Source: an uncultured Arachnia sp.
Lineage (GTDB): Bacteria; Actinomycetota; Actinomycetes; Propionibacteriales; Propionibacteriaceae
Length of the DNA: 64,000 nucleotides
Direction: 5' to 3'
Assembly: GCA_934636715.1 (NCBI GenBank)
Contig: CAKUBE010000004.1
Location: forward strand, 62,001-126,000
Part shown: piece by piece, positions 1 to 11,400 of the stretch
Layout of the letters: every line of letters begins with the position of its first letter
How positions within the stretch are numbered: position 1 is the stretch's first letter
Made by a program: the position numbers and the translations under genes
Notes under the pieces: generated by a model
Databases searched by the model: none
The model's input: the letters and a program-made list of their open reading frames with translations, nothing else
Told to the model about the DNA's origin: nothing

Positions 1-819
<819 letters not shown>

Positions 820-840
820 TCTCGCGCCAAATAGTGGCTT

Positions 841-892
841 GAGCAGACGGCCCCGTGACCCAACAGTGTGGGTTGCGGGGCCGTCTCTGCTC
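841..892 (+). terminator. Long hairpin between gap and pgk (attenuator or partial terminator)
   Basis: Arms at 841-855 and 876-892 pair over about 15 bp (GAGCAGACGGCCCCG with its complement, plus a 2-nt bulge). An inner ACCCA/TGGGT stem further extends it. No T-tract follows, so it is more likely an intra-operon processing or attenuation element, or mRNA-stabilising structure at the gap 3' end, than a full terminator. Confidence 0.55.
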
Positions 893-931
893 GACCCCCT
901 CCATCCCTGAAACCTCTAGGAAGGCTCATCA

Positions 932-2146
932 ATGAAGTCTGTTGCAGATCTCGGCGATCTCTCGGGCAAGCGGGTCCTCATCCGCTGCGACTTCAACGTC
1001 CCGCTGGACGCTGACAAGAACATCACCGACGACGGCCGCATCCGCGCCGCGCTCCCGACGCTGACCGCGCTGCGCGAGGCCGGCGCCCGCGTCGTCATCA
1101 TGGCCCACCTGGGCCGCCCCAAGGGCGAGGTCAACCCCAAGTACTCGCTGGCCCCCGTCGCCGCCCGCCTGGGCGAGCTGCTCGGCGTCGACGTCAAGCT
1201 GGCCGGCGACGTCGTCGGCGAGTCCGCGCAGGCCACCGTCGCCTCCCTGGCCGACGGTGACGTCGCCCTGCTGGAGAACGTGCGCTACGAGCCCGCAGAG
1301 GAGTCGAAGGACGAGGCGGAGCGCCAGGCGCTCGCCGCCAAGTACGCGGCCTTCGGCGACATCTTCGTCTCGGACGGCTTCGGCGTCGTGCACCGCAAGC
1401 AGGCGTCCGTCTACGACGTCGCCAAGCTCCTCCCGACCGCGGCGGGCTTCCTCGTCGCCAAGGAGGTCGGCGTCCTCAAGCAGCTGACCGAGACCCCCGA
1501 GCGCCCCTACGTCGTCGTGCTCGGCGGCGCGAAGGTCGCCGACAAGCTGTCGGTCATCGAGAACCTGCTCAAGGTGGCCGACACGCTGGTCATCGGCGGC
1601 GGCATGACCTTCACCTTCCTGAAGGCCCTGGGCAAGAACATCGGCAACTCGCTGCTGGACGCGTCCAACCTCGACACCTGCCTCGGCTACCTCGAGACCG
1701 CGAAGGCGGAGGGCAAGCAGATCCTGCTGCCGGTCGACGTGCGCGTCGCCGACGGCATGGACTTCGACGCCCGCACGACCATCGGCGAGGTCGAGGTCGT
1801 CTCCGTCGACGACATCCCCGAGGGCAAGCAGGGCCTCGACATCGGCCCCGAGAGCGAGAAGCTGTACGCCGACGCCATCAAGGGCGCCAAGACGGTGTTC
1901 TGGAACGGCCCGATGGGCGTGTTCGAGATCGCCTCCCTTGCGAAGGGCACCGCCGCCGTCGCGCAGGCGCTCACCGAGGTCGATGGCCTGTCGGTCGTCG
2001 GCGGTGGCGACTCCGCCGCCGCCGTCCGGGCGCTCGGCCACGCCGACGACGAGTTCGGCCACATCTCGACCGGCGGTGGCGCGTCGCTCGAGTTCCTGGA
2101 GGGCAAGGAACTGCCCGGTATTTCCGTTCTTGAGGAGGACAACTGA
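932..2146 (+). CDS. pgk: Phosphoglycerate kinase
   Basis: Transfers phosphate from 1,3-bisphosphoglycerate to ADP in glycolysis; cytoplasmic monomer. The 404-residue length matches the family. RCDFNVPL (residues 18-25) supplies the substrate-binding Arg/Asp/Asn, MAHLGRPKG (58-66) is the second substrate motif, and [11 protein letters not shown] near the C-terminus is the nucleotide-domain glycine loop. The ATG at 932 follows an AGGAAGG ribosome site at 918-924. The stop overlaps the tpiA start (TGATG), so translation of the two is coupled. Confidence 0.97.
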   Translation: MKSVADLGDLSGKRVLIRCDFNVPLDADKNITDDGRIRAALPTLTALREAGARVVIMAHLGRPKGEVNPKYSLAPVAARLGELLGVDVKLAGDVVGESAQATVASLADGDVALLENVRYEPAEESKDEAERQALAAKYAAFGDIFVSDGFGVVHRKQASVYDVAKLLPTAAGFLVAKEVGVLKQLTETPERPYVVVLGGAKVADKLSVIENLLKVADTLVIGGGMTFTFLKALGKNIGNSLLDASNLDTCLGYLETAKAEGKQILLPVDVRVADGMDFDARTTIGEVEVVSVDDIPEGKQGLDIGPESEKLYADAIKGAKTVFWNGPMGVFEIASLAKGTAAVAQALTEVDGLSVVGGGDSAAAVRALGHADDEFGHISTGGGASLEFLEGKELPGISVLEEDN

Positions 2147-2925
2147 TGAGCCGCAAGCCGATCATGGCCGGTAACTGGAAGATGAATGTCGACCACGTCG
2201 AGGCCACTGGACTGGTGGAGAAGCTCCACTACACCCTCGTCGACAAGGACTGGGACCCCGCGAAGTCCGATGCGGTGCTGTGCGTGCCGTTCACCGACCT
2301 CCGCACCGTCCGCACCCTGATCGACGGCGACCGCCTGCACTTCGGCCTCGGCGCGCAGAACGTATCGCAGCACGACAACGGCGCCTACACCGGCGAGATC
2401 TCCACCTCCATGCTGTCGAAGCTGGGCGTCGGCTACGTGATCGTCGGCCACTCCGAGCGCCGCGAGTACTACGGCGAGACAGACGAGATCATCAACGCCA
2501 AGGCGAAGAAGGTGCTGGCCGCCGGCATGACGCCGATCGTCTGCGTCGGCGAGGGCCTCGACATCCGCAAGGCGGGCGACCACGTCGAGTACACGCTGAA
2601 CCAGGTGCGCGGCACGCTGGCCGATCTCACGGCCGAGCAGGTCGCGGGCCTCGTCATCGCCTACGAGCCCGTCTGGGCCATCGGCACCGGCGAGGTCGCC
2701 ACCCCGGCCGACGCGCAGGAGGTGTGCGGCGCCATCCGTCGGGAGGTCGCCGCGCTGTACGACCTGGCCACGGCCGACGCAGTGCGCATCCAGTACGGCG
2801 GCTCGGTGAAGTCCGGCAACGTCGCGCAGATCATGTCGGAGCCCGACATCGACGGCGCCCTCGTGGGCGGCGCGTCGCTGCAGCCCGACGAGTTCGCCGC
2901 GATCGTGCGGTTCTACCAGCTCTGA
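2146..2925 (+). CDS. tpiA: Triose-phosphate isomerase
   Basis: Interconverts dihydroxyacetone phosphate and glyceraldehyde-3-phosphate. The N-terminus carries the AGNWKMN motif; the catalytic His is in VGHSERR (codon 2449-2451, residue 102) and the catalytic Glu in [11 protein letters not shown] (codon 2665-2667, residue 174). The phosphate-gripping YGGSVK loop is near the C-terminus. At 259 residues it is of ordinary length. The start overlaps the pgk stop by one base and uses the GAGGAGG at 2132-2138 inside the pgk end. It is the last gene of the operon. Confidence 0.97.
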   Translation: MSRKPIMAGNWKMNVDHVEATGLVEKLHYTLVDKDWDPAKSDAVLCVPFTDLRTVRTLIDGDRLHFGLGAQNVSQHDNGAYTGEISTSMLSKLGVGYVIVGHSERREYYGETDEIINAKAKKVLAAGMTPIVCVGEGLDIRKAGDHVEYTLNQVRGTLADLTAEQVAGLVIAYEPVWAIGTGEVATPADAQEVCGAIRREVAALYDLATADAVRIQYGGSVKSGNVAQIMSEPDIDGALVGGASLQPDEFAAIVRFYQL

Positions 2926-2946
2926 TCGGGAGCCGCCGAAAACGAC

Positions 2947-2989
2947 GGTCGGCGCGGAACCATCCGGTTCCGCGCCGACCTCCTTTTTT
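2947..2989 (+). terminator. Rho-independent terminator after tpiA
   Basis: A perfect 15-bp stem (2947-2961 with 2966-2980) with an ATCC loop is followed by a seven-T tract at 2983-2989. It lies 22 nt after the tpiA stop and 10 nt before the stop of the convergent permease gene. The T-tract is on the + side only, so it mainly ends the gap-pgk-tpiA transcript. Confidence 0.93.
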
Positions 2990-2998
2990 GCGGGGGAA

Positions 2999-3898
2999 TC
3001 AGCCCTTGACCGCTCCCTCGGTGATGCCGGACATGAACTGCTTGGCGCCGAGGAAGAAGATGACGAGCAGGGGCAGCACGGCGATCAGCGACGACGCCAT
3101 CAGCATCCCGTAGTCCGTCCCGTGTGCGGTCTTCAGCTGGCTCAGCGCCACCTGGAGAGTGAGCTTGCTCGGGTCGGTGAGCACGATCAGCGGCCACATG
3201 AAGTCGTTCCACGAGCCGATGAACGTGAAGATGCCGAGGAACGCCAACGCGGGCCGGATCGTCGGCAGGCAGACGTGCCGGTACTGCCGCAGGAACCCGC
3301 ACCCGTCGATCGTCGCGGCCTCCAGCAGCTCGCCCGGGATGGCCGACGTCGCGTACTGCCGCAGCCAGAACACGCCGAACGCGCTGGCCAGCGACGGGAA
3401 GATGAGGGCCTTGAGGTCGCCCACCCAGCCCAGCTTGCTCATCAGCAGGAACTGCGGGATCGTCGCCAGCTGCGAGGGCAGCAGGAACGTCGCGAGCACG
3501 ACGCCGAAGAGCAGGTTCTTGCCGGGGAACTGGTACTTCGCGAACGCGAAGGCCGCCAGCGAGGCGACCAGCAGCACCAGCACGGTGACGCTCAGCGCCA
3601 CCACCGCGGTGTTGGCCATCGAGGCCCAGATGTTGGTCTTCTCCATGATCGTCGCGATGTTCGCGCCCAGCCGGTCGCCGGGCGTCATCACCGGCGGGAA
3701 CTGGTAGATCACCGCGGAGGGATGCGTCGCGAGGACGAACATCCAGTAGAACGGGAACAGCGAGACGACGGCGCCGACGATCAGACCGCCGTGGCGCAGG
3801 AAGACGCTCGGCCGCACGGGGCGGCGACGGCGCGGGCTGCCCGTCTCGATCGCGGGCCCGGCGAGTGCGGCGGGAACGGCCTTTGCGGACATGCTCAT
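2999..3898 (-). CDS. Carbohydrate ABC transporter permease, MalG type
   Basis: Inner-membrane subunit of a sugar ABC importer. About six membrane segments are visible, beginning near residue 35 (LIVGAVVSLFPFYWMFV). The family EAA loop that docks the ATPase is at ELLEAATIDGCGFLRQYRHV, and the C-terminus ends in the usual MSGITEGAVKG pattern. The ATG at 3898 overlaps the upstream permease stop (ATGA). No ATPase gene is in the operon, so a shared MsiK-like ATPase encoded elsewhere is likely. Substrate is inferred only from neighbours (mannose-containing glycans). Confidence 0.9.
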   Translation of the reverse strand: MSMSAKAVPAALAGPAIETGSPRRRRPVRPSVFLRHGGLIVGAVVSLFPFYWMFVLATHPSAVIYQFPPVMTPGDRLGANIATIMEKTNIWASMANTAVVALSVTVLVLLVASLAAFAFAKYQFPGKNLLFGVVLATFLLPSQLATIPQFLLMSKLGWVGDLKALIFPSLASAFGVFWLRQYATSAIPGELLEAATIDGCGFLRQYRHVCLPTIRPALAFLGIFTFIGSWNDFMWPLIVLTDPSKLTLQVALSQLKTAHGTDYGMLMASSLIAVLPLLVIFFLGAKQFMSGITEGAVKG

Positions 3899-4869
3899 CG
3901 CCCCGCCTCCTTGCGCTCGCGGGTCACGAACCAGTTGATGGCCGAGAAGAACATCACGACCACGAAGACGCCCCAGGCGATGGTGGCGCCGTAGCCGTAG
4001 CGGTTCTCCTGGAACGCGACGGCGTAGAAGTAGAGCACCATGGTCAGGCCGGAGTTGCCGACGCCGCCCGCCGAGGCGGCACCCGACGACATCGACGAGG
4101 TGAGCACCTGCGCCTCCGTGAAGCTCTGGAGGGAGCCGATCGTCGACATCAGCGTGATGAACAGCACGATCGGCCGGAGCTGGGGGAGCGTGATCCGGAA
4201 GAAGGTCTGCCAGCCGTTGGCGCCGTCGAGGGCCGCCGACTCGTACTGCGTCTTGTCGATCGCCTGGAGGCCGGCGAGGATCAGCAGCGAGTTGTAGCCG
4301 ACGAACGACCAGGTGGTCAGGGCCGAGATCGCGATCTTGATGCCCCACTCGTTCTGCAGCCAGGCGATGTTGTCGAACCCGAACAGGTTGACGACGGCGT
4401 TGGCGAGGCCGAACTGGCTGGAGAACAGCGAGCTGAACAGGATGCCCATCGCCACGAGCGAGGTCACGTTGGGGATCAGGTAGATGACCCGGTAGGTGGT
4501 GGAGAACCGGAGGGTCGAGTTCAGCATCAGCGCGACGATGGTGGCCAGCGTCAGCGTCGGCACCGTTCCCATGACCCAGAGGATGAGGGTGTTGACGAGC
4601 GACTTGTAGAAGAGGGGATCGGTGAGGAGGTAGCCGAAGTTCTCGAGGCCGATGAAGGTGATGTCCCCCAGGCCAGACCAGTTCGTGAACGCCAGCACCA
4701 TCGTGAAGGCCATCGGCATCGCGCCGAACAGGAAGAAAAAGAAGAAGTACGGGCCGAGGGCCCCGTACTGCGGCAGCGCCTTTCTCATGCGCTCCCGGGT
4801 GGACGACGTGCGGTAGCCGTCCACCGGCGGGGGCGATGGGCGCCCCCGCCGTGTGGCCGCGACGCTCAT
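3895..4869 (-). CDS. Carbohydrate ABC transporter permease, MalF type
   Basis: Inner-membrane partner of the preceding permease. About six hydrophobic segments are seen, the first at LGPYFFFFFLFGAMPMAF. The EAA loop is at QYESAALDGANGWQTFFRIT. The 324-residue start at 4869 was chosen because it gives the ATGA overlap with the binding-protein stop; a longer upstream frame would run through that gene. It is the middle gene of the binding protein-permease-permease operon transcribed away from the DeoR gene. Confidence 0.9.
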   Translation of the reverse strand: MSVAATRRGRPSPPPVDGYRTSSTRERMRKALPQYGALGPYFFFFFLFGAMPMAFTMVLAFTNWSGLGDITFIGLENFGYLLTDPLFYKSLVNTLILWVMGTVPTLTLATIVALMLNSTLRFSTTYRVIYLIPNVTSLVAMGILFSSLFSSQFGLANAVVNLFGFDNIAWLQNEWGIKIAISALTTWSFVGYNSLLILAGLQAIDKTQYESAALDGANGWQTFFRITLPQLRPIVLFITLMSTIGSLQSFTEAQVLTSSMSSGAASAGGVGNSGLTMVLYFYAVAFQENRYGYGATIAWGVFVVVMFFSAINWFVTRERKEAGR

Positions 4870-6182
4870 CCGACGGTGAGGCCGACCTGCTTGGCAAGGC
4901 GTTTCGCCGCGGTGACGGCGTCGGTCCATGCCTTCTCGGGATCCTTCTTCGAGTTCTCGACCAGGTCGATCTCGGCGAAGAACGGGGCGTTGACGGTGTT
5001 CTCGTTCGGGTCCTCGTACAGCGGCCGGACCGTCTCGGCGGCGTGGCCGAACACCTCGGCGGCCTTCTGCCCGCCCAGGAACTCGACCGGCCCCGCGACC
5101 TCCGGCATGTCGAACGAGGCGGGCGTCGCCGGGAAGTTGCCCTTGTCCTCGAACTCGAACGCCTGGTTCTGCGGGTTCAGGATGAAGGAGATCAGCTCGA
5201 AGGAGGCCGCCGGGTCGGCGACGCCGGCCGGGATCGTCAGGAAGGACCCGCCGTTGTTGGTGGCGTCGCCGGGGTGCTCGCAGACGTGCCACTTGCCCGC
5301 GGTGTCGGGCGCGTCGACCATGAGGTCGGAGAGGTGCCACGAGGCGCCGAAGTCGGCGGGCAGCCTGCCCTCGTTGACGGCGGCGGCCGAGTCCGCGGTA
5401 TTCGAGGCCAGCGTGGCGACGATGCCGGCGTCGAGGGCCTTGGCCGCCGTGTCCCAGGCGTTCTTGATGTGGGCCTGGTCGCCGATGAAGGTGCCGGTCT
5501 CGTCGATGAAGCCCTTGCCGCTCTGCTTCCAGACGGTGTCGAAGAGGCCGCCGGTGTTGCGCACGAGGTAGGTGTCGGGCTTCTTCGCCAGCAGCTCCTT
5601 GCCGAGCTCGAAGTACTCGTCCCAGGTGCGGATGGCCGCGGCCAGCTCGACGGGGTCGGAGGGAAGGCCCGCGTCCTCGAACACGTCGAAGCGGTAGAAC
5701 AGCGCGGTGGGACCGATGTCGATCGGGATGCCCAGCTGCTGACCCTCGGTCGTCGTCGCCTGGGCCCACTTCCAGTCGAGGTAGGTGTCCTTGATGTCGG
5801 CCGCTCCGACCGTGTTGAGATCGACGAAGTACTTGGCCTGGGTGCGGAAGAACGCGATGTCCTCGCCCTTGACGCCGGTGATGTCCGGCAGCCCGCTGCC
5901 CGCGGTGAAGGTGGTGGTCAGCTTCTGCTTGAAGTCGCCGCCGATGATGTCCTGCCGCAGCTGGTACTGCGAGAACTCCGCGGCGACGGCGTCGAGGACC
6001 TTCTTGCCGAAGCCCTCAGGCCAGGTCCACAGGATCTTCTGGGTGGCAGCACCTCCGCCGGTGGCGCCGCCGGTCGGCGCGGGGGTGGGGGCTGCGGTGG
6101 AGCAGGCGGCGAGGCCGCCGAGCCCGAGGGCGCCGACGCCGAGGGCGCCGCCGCGGAGGAGGGTACGTCGTGAGACAGTCAT
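4866..6182 (-). CDS. Sugar-binding lipoprotein of ABC importer
   Basis: Extracellular solute-binding protein (family 1 type) anchored to the membrane. The leader has a twin-arginine motif (VSRRTLLRG, residues 3-11), a hydrophobic glycine/leucine stretch and a lipobox ending GLAAC (Cys near residue 27), then a low-complexity Ala/Pro/Gly/Thr linker, as in Tat-exported lipoproteins. The mature part contains typical family patterns such as VEFLGGQKAAEVF near the C-terminus. The ATG at 6182 has an AAGGAG site a few bases upstream. It is divergently oriented from the DeoR-type regulator at 6339 and is probably controlled by it. Ligand unknown; oligomannosides are the contextual guess. Confidence 0.9.
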   Translation of the reverse strand: MTVSRRTLLRGGALGVGALGLGGLAACSTAAPTPAPTGGATGGGAATQKILWTWPEGFGKKVLDAVAAEFSQYQLRQDIIGGDFKQKLTTTFTAGSGLPDITGVKGEDIAFFRTQAKYFVDLNTVGAADIKDTYLDWKWAQATTTEGQQLGIPIDIGPTALFYRFDVFEDAGLPSDPVELAAAIRTWDEYFELGKELLAKKPDTYLVRNTGGLFDTVWKQSGKGFIDETGTFIGDQAHIKNAWDTAAKALDAGIVATLASNTADSAAAVNEGRLPADFGASWHLSDLMVDAPDTAGKWHVCEHPGDATNNGGSFLTIPAGVADPAASFELISFILNPQNQAFEFEDKGNFPATPASFDMPEVAGPVEFLGGQKAAEVFGHAAETVRPLYEDPNENTVNAPFFAEIDLVENSKKDPEKAWTDAVTAAKRLAKQVGLTVG

Positions 6183-6293
6183 TGGCCGAACTCCTTCGAT
6201 GATTGATTAGCGTGATCTCGATCATCCTTGATCCTCGCCTTAGGACAGAATCTAACATCCCCGCGGCCCCAGATGAATAATTTTGATTGAAAT

Positions 6294-6307
6294 GCTCATA
6301 TCTGAGC
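6294..6307. promoter_or_regulatory. Candidate operator in the divergent intergenic region
   Basis: GCTCATATCTGAGC is an inverted repeat (5-bp arms, 4-nt centre) located 32 nt before the DeoR-type gene and within the 156-bp gap shared with the importer operon. This gap (6183-6338) is clearly AT-richer than its surroundings and also holds GATC-rich half-sites near 6210-6235. The assignment as the DeoR target is inference from position. Confidence 0.35.
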
Positions 6308-6338
6308 GTCAGCTCCCGGGCTCCGATAGATTGGCGGA

Positions 6339-7094
6339 GTGTTGAAGACAGTGCGCCATGAGGCGTTGATGGGCCTCGTGCAGGCGGCCGGCGCGGCGAC
6401 CGTCGCGGACCTCGCCGCGCAGTTGGGGATCAGCCCCGCGACGACCCGCCGCGACATCGTCGAGCTCGAGCGCCTCGGCAGGATCGAGCGGACCTGGGGC
6501 GGCGTCCGTCTCGTCGCCGATGTCGACGACCCGTTCCAGGAGGCGCTCGTCCGGGCGGGCGCGGGGAAGCGCCGCATCGGCGCCGCGGCGGCGGCCCTCG
6601 TCCCCGACGGCGCGACCGTCATCCTGGACATCGGCACGACGGTGCACTACGTGGCGCTCGCGCTGAAGGAGCGCGACGTCACCGTGCTGACGGCCTCCCT
6701 TCCCGCCTTCGAGGTGCTCCGCGCGGGCGGCCGGGCGACCATCATCCTGCTCGGCGGGCACTGGTCGGAGCAGTACCAGTGCTTCTCGGGCACCCCCGTG
6801 GTCGACGCGCTGGCCAGTCACCAGGCCGACATCGCGTTCCTCGGCTGCTCGGGCGTCTCCGCCTCGGGCCGGATCAGGGACACGTCCTACTCGCAGAGCG
6901 GCATCAAGCGCGCGGCGCGCGCCGCCGCCACCACGTCCTACCTGCTGGCGGACTCCGAGAAGTTCCCGGGCAAGGGCGGGAGCTCGCCGTTCAAGGTGGG
7001 CCAGCTCGACGGCATCCTGACCGATGCGCCGCGCCTGCCCGGCGAGCTCGCGGAGCACTGCCGCATTCACCACACGGAGGTAACGCTGGTATGA
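6339..7094 (+). CDS. DeoR/GlpR-family transcriptional regulator
   Basis: Cytoplasmic sugar-responsive repressor. Residues about 1-60 form the DeoR helix-turn-helix (VADLAAQLGISPATTRRDI, then ELERLGRIERTWGGV), and the rest is the sugar-phosphate-binding domain with the family GTTVHYVALAL and LLGGHWSEQ segments. The GTG start at 6339 follows a GGCGG site; there is no better start, because the HTH begins almost at once. The stop overlaps the GH4 start (ATGA), so the regulator is first gene of the glycosidase operon and likely controls both this operon and the divergent importer. Its inducer would be a sugar phosphate. Confidence 0.88.
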   Translation: MLKTVRHEALMGLVQAAGAATVADLAAQLGISPATTRRDIVELERLGRIERTWGGVRLVADVDDPFQEALVRAGAGKRRIGAAAAALVPDGATVILDIGTTVHYVALALKERDVTVLTASLPAFEVLRAGGRATIILLGGHWSEQYQCFSGTPVVDALASHQADIAFLGCSGVSASGRIRDTSYSQSGIKRAARAAATTSYLLADSEKFPGKGGSSPFKVGQLDGILTDAPRLPGELAEHCRIHHTEVTLV

Positions 7095-8485
7095 AGCTGA
7101 CGATCATCGGGGGCGGCGGGTTCCGCGTGCCGCTCATCTACAAGGCGCTGATCGCGGATCGGTCGGCGGAGCGGGTGACCGAGCTCCGGCTCTACGACAC
7201 CGACGAGGCGCGCCTGGGCGCGATCGCCCAGGTGCTGCGCGAGCTCGAGGACCGCGCGGAGGAGGCACCGTCGGTGATCACCACCACCGACGCCGCGACC
7301 GCACTCGCCGGCACGGACTTCGTCTTCTCCGCCATGCGCGTCGGCGGCACGCACGGCCGCGCCGTCGACGAACAGGTCGCGCTGCGCCACGGCGTGATCG
7401 GCCAGGAGACGGTCGGCGCCGGCGGCATCTCCTACGCGCTGCGCTGCATCCCGGCGGTCCTCGATCTCGTCGAGGAGATCAGAACCCACGCCCCGCAGGC
7501 GTGGGTGATGAACTTCACCAACCCGGCGGGCGTCGTCACCGAGGTCATGCAGCGCCACCTCGGCGACCGGGTGATCGGCATCTGCGACTCGCCCCTCGGC
7601 CTCGCCCGGCGGGCCCTCGACGCGCTCCGCCGCGCGGGCCTGATCGCCGACGACGTGCCGAGCCCCGACTCCGGCTCCGACCGGATCCACATCGGCTACG
7701 CAGGGCTCAACCACCTCGGCTGGATCAGCGCGCTGCACGTCGACGGCACGGACGTGCTGCCGCTGCTCCTCGACCGTCCCGACCTGATCGAGACCTTCGA
7801 GGAGGGCCGCCTCTTCGGAGCCTCCCTGATCCGGGCGCTCGGGGTCCTGCCCAACGAGTACCTCCACTACTACTACTTCTCGCGCGAGGACCTGGCGATC
7901 GACCTCGCCTCGGACAAGACGCGCGGCGTGTTCCTCGAGGCGCAGCAGGCGGGGTTCTACGGCGCGGCCCGGCGCGCGGGCGACGGCGCCTACGACCTCT
8001 GGGAGCGCACCCGCCGCGAGCGCGAGGAGACCTACATGGCCACCAACCGCGAGGCGGCGGGCAGCTTCGAACGCGACGACGCCGACATGGAGACGGGCGG
8101 ATACGACCAGGTGGCCCTGTCGATCATGCACGCGATCGCCAACGACGAGCCCGCCACGCTGATCCTCAACGTCGCCAACCGCGGCGCCCTGCCCGAGCTG
8201 GACGACACCGCGGTCGTCGAGATCCCGTGCCGCGTCGACGGGCGCGGCCTGCAGCGGCTCCCGGGGGCGGTGCTGCCGGAGCACGGCCGCGGCCTCGTCG
8301 TCAACGCGAAGGTGGTGGAGCGGTACACCATCGCCGCGGCCACGGAGCGCTGGCGGCAGGACGCGGTCCTCGCGCTGATGTGCCACCCGCTCGTCGACTC
8401 CTACGACGTCGCGGTGGCCCTGCTCGACGAGCTGATCGACAACTTCCCGGAGCTGGGCTACCTCAGGGACACCGCCGATGCATGA
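7091..8485 (+). CDS. Glycoside hydrolase family 4 (6-phospho-beta-glucosidase-like)
   Basis: GH4 enzymes use NAD+ and Mn2+ in an oxidation-elimination mechanism. The N-terminal dinucleotide motif is IIGGGGFRVP (residues 5-14). Family metal and substrate motifs follow: NFTNPAGV, GICDSPLG (metal Cys) and GLNHLGW (metal His). Its closest look is to the LicH/CelF 6-phospho-beta-glucosidase branch. The 464-residue length is usual. The neighbouring importer is ABC type and gives unphosphorylated sugar, so the substrate may not be a sugar phosphate. It overlaps the regulator by 4 nt and the mannosidase by 8 nt. Confidence 0.88.
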   Translation: MKLTIIGGGGFRVPLIYKALIADRSAERVTELRLYDTDEARLGAIAQVLRELEDRAEEAPSVITTTDAATALAGTDFVFSAMRVGGTHGRAVDEQVALRHGVIGQETVGAGGISYALRCIPAVLDLVEEIRTHAPQAWVMNFTNPAGVVTEVMQRHLGDRVIGICDSPLGLARRALDALRRAGLIADDVPSPDSGSDRIHIGYAGLNHLGWISALHVDGTDVLPLLLDRPDLIETFEEGRLFGASLIRALGVLPNEYLHYYYFSREDLAIDLASDKTRGVFLEAQQAGFYGAARRAGDGAYDLWERTRREREETYMATNREAAGSFERDDADMETGGYDQVALSIMHAIANDEPATLILNVANRGALPELDDTAVVEIPCRVDGRGLQRLPGAVLPEHGRGLVVNAKVVERYTIAAATERWRQDAVLALMCHPLVDSYDVAVALLDELIDNFPELGYLRDTADA

Positions 8486-11400
8486 CGACCGGAGGCTCGT
8501 CGAGGAGCGCATCGGGCGGCTGCGCGCGCGCATCGAGAAGCGGCTGTACACCGTCGTCGCCAGGCTCGACGTGTCGGCCTGGCGGGCGCCCGGCGAGCCG
8601 GTCGCCTTCGAGGAGGCCGTGGCAGGCAGCTACGCCGACTTCCCGGCGGGCACCTGGTGGGGCCCCGCGTGGAGCACCTGGTGGCTGCGCCTCGAGGGCC
8701 GCGTCCCTGCGGAGGCGATGACCGAGCGGCTCGACCTGCGCGTCGACCTCGGCTTCGTCGGCGACTGGGCGGGCAACCAGTCCGAGGGCATGGTCTTCAC
8801 CGCCGACGGCTGGCCCCTGAAGGGCGTCAACCCGATGAACCGCACCGTCGCCCTCACCCACGGGCCGCTGGCGGCGCGCGCCGCCCGGGCAGCGCGGCCG
8901 TTGGTGGCCGACGACGGCTCGCTCCTGCTCTACGTCGAGGCCGCGGCCAACCCGGACATGTCGTCCAGCCCGACCGAGCCGACGGCGCAGGGCGACGTGC
9001 TCACCGCCTCCGACGAGCCCGTCTGGAGGTTCGGCGGGGCGGAGATCGTCGTCCGCAACGACGACGTGTGGGCGCTGTGGCTCGACCTCGACGTCCTCGA
9101 CGGACTCATGCGCGAGCTGCCCGAGCAGTCCACGCGGCGCGCCCGGCTGCTCCGCGGCATGGAAGACGCGGCCGATGTCGTCGACGCGGGGGATGTCCTC
9201 GCGCAGGCGGCCGCGGCGCGGCGCGTGCTCGCGCCCCTGATCGACGGCGGCGCCAACGCCTCCGCGCAGACCATGACCGCCGTCGGGCACGCCCACATCG
9301 ACTCCGCCTGGCTCTGGCCCCTCCGGGAGACGCGCCGCAAGGTGCTGCGCACCTTCTCCAACACGGTCGCGCTCGCCGAGGAGTACCCGGACTTCCACTT
9401 CGCGTGCACCTCCGCGCAGCACTACCAGTGGCTGAAGGAGGCCTCCCCGGAGATGTTCGGCCGGGTCCGCGAGGCGATCGCCGCCGGTCAGTGGCACGTG
9501 GTCGGCGGCATGTGGGTCGAGTCCGACACCAACCTCCCGGGCGGCGAGGCCCTCGTGCGTCAGTTCACGTCGGGCCTGCGCTGGATGATCGAGGAGCTCG
9601 GCGTGCGGCCGGACTGCCTCTGGCTGCCCGACTCCTTCGGCTACACCGGCGCGCTGCCGCAGCTCGCCCGCCTCGCGGGCATGAACTGGTTCTTCACCCA
9701 GAAGCTGTCCTGGAATCGGCTCAACAGCCTCCCGCACCACACGTTCTGGTGGGAGGGGATCGATGGCACGAGGATCTGGACCCACTTCCCACCGGTCGAC
9801 TGCTACGACAGCATCGTCAGCCCCGAGGAGGTGCTGCGCGCCGAGCGCACCTTCACGGAGAAGGGCCGCGCGTCGCACTCCCTGCTGCCCTATGGGTACG
9901 GCGACGGCGGCGGGGGACCCGTCCCGGAGATGATGGAGCGGGTGCGCCGCTTCGCCGACCTCGAGGACGCGCCCCGGCTCGTCTCCGCGGGTCCGCAGGC
10001 GTTCTTCGAGGCCGCGAGGGCCGAATACCCGGACCCGCCGACCTGGGCGGGGGAGCTCTACCTGGAGTTCCATCGCGGCGTCTACACCACTCAGCACGCC
10101 CTCAAGCAGGGCAATCGCCGGAGCGAGTCGCTGCTGTCCGCCGTCGAGCTTCTCGCGGCCATGGGGCCGGCCGCGGCCTACCCCGCCGAGGAGCTGGAGA
10201 CGCTCTGGCGTCGGCTCCTGCTCCTGCAGTTCCACGACATCCTGCCCGGCAGCAGCATCGCCTGGGTGAACCGCGAGGCCGCCGAGGAGTTCGCCGCCGT
10301 CGTCGCGGATCTGGAGGCGCTGCTCGGCGCCGTCGTCGTGCCGTCCGAGGCGGGTGCCGGGCTGCTCAACGCCGCCTCGCACCCTCGCCGGGAGGTCGTC
10401 GCGATCGGCGGGAGCCTCCGCCTCGTCGAGGTGCCGGAGCTCGCCGTCGCCGACCTCGCCGCGGCGCGGCGCGAGCCCGCCCGCGCGGTCGAGGTCACGC
10501 GGGACGGGTCGGCCGTCACGCTGGACAACGGCGTCGTGCGAGTCGAGATCGGCGCCGACGGCGTCCTCTCTTCGGTCTGGGATCACGCAGCCCGCCGCGA
10601 GGCCCTGCTCCCGGGAGGGCGCGGCAATCTCCTCACCCTCCATCCCGACCACCCCAGCTGCTTCGACGCCTGGGAGCTGGAGGAGCAATATCGCCGCCAG
10701 GCCACGGCGCTCGACGCCGTCGACGACCTGCGCGTCGTGCTCGACGACCCGCTCCGCGCGCGCGTCGAGGTCTCCCGCTCGTTCGGCGGGTCGCGCGTCG
10801 TGCAGGGGATCGGCCTCGACGCGGAGTCGGCCACCGTCGACTTCGACGTGTCCGTCGACTGGCGCGAGCGCGAGCGGGTGCTCAAGGTCGGCTTCCCGCT
10901 GGCCGTGCGCGCCACGCACGCCGCCGCCGAGATCCAGTTCGGCCACATCGAGCGGCCCGTCGCCGTCAACACGTCCTGGGACCGGGCGCGGTTCGAGACC
11001 TCGGGCCAGCGCTGGCTGCTGGTGCGAGAGCCTGGCTACGGGCTCGCCCTGGCGAACGACTCCACGTACGGGCACGACGTCCACCCTTCCTACGCCGGCC
11101 CCGGCGCGCCCGCTGCCGGCGTCGACGCCCGCCTCACCCTCCTGCGCGCGCCCAACGCGCCGGACCCCGAGGCCGACCTCGGCGCGCACACCTTCGCCTA
11201 CAGCCTCACCGTGGGAGCCGACGTCCGCCGCGCCCACGAGGCAGGCATCCGGCTCAACCAACCCCTCCGCATCCTGGACGGGGCGGCCGCGGCGCCGTCG
11301 CTCTTCCGGCTGAGCGAGCCGACGGCGCACAGCCTCGTTGTGATCGACGCCGTCAAGCGGGCCTTCGACGGCTCCGGCGACCTGATCGTCCGGCTGTACG

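Noticed and set aside
8463..11330. A 955-codon open frame on the minus strand
   Set aside because: It is exactly antisense to the GH38 alpha-mannosidase gene, has no recognisable domain, and arises from the high GC content of codon positions. The sense protein has clear family motifs.
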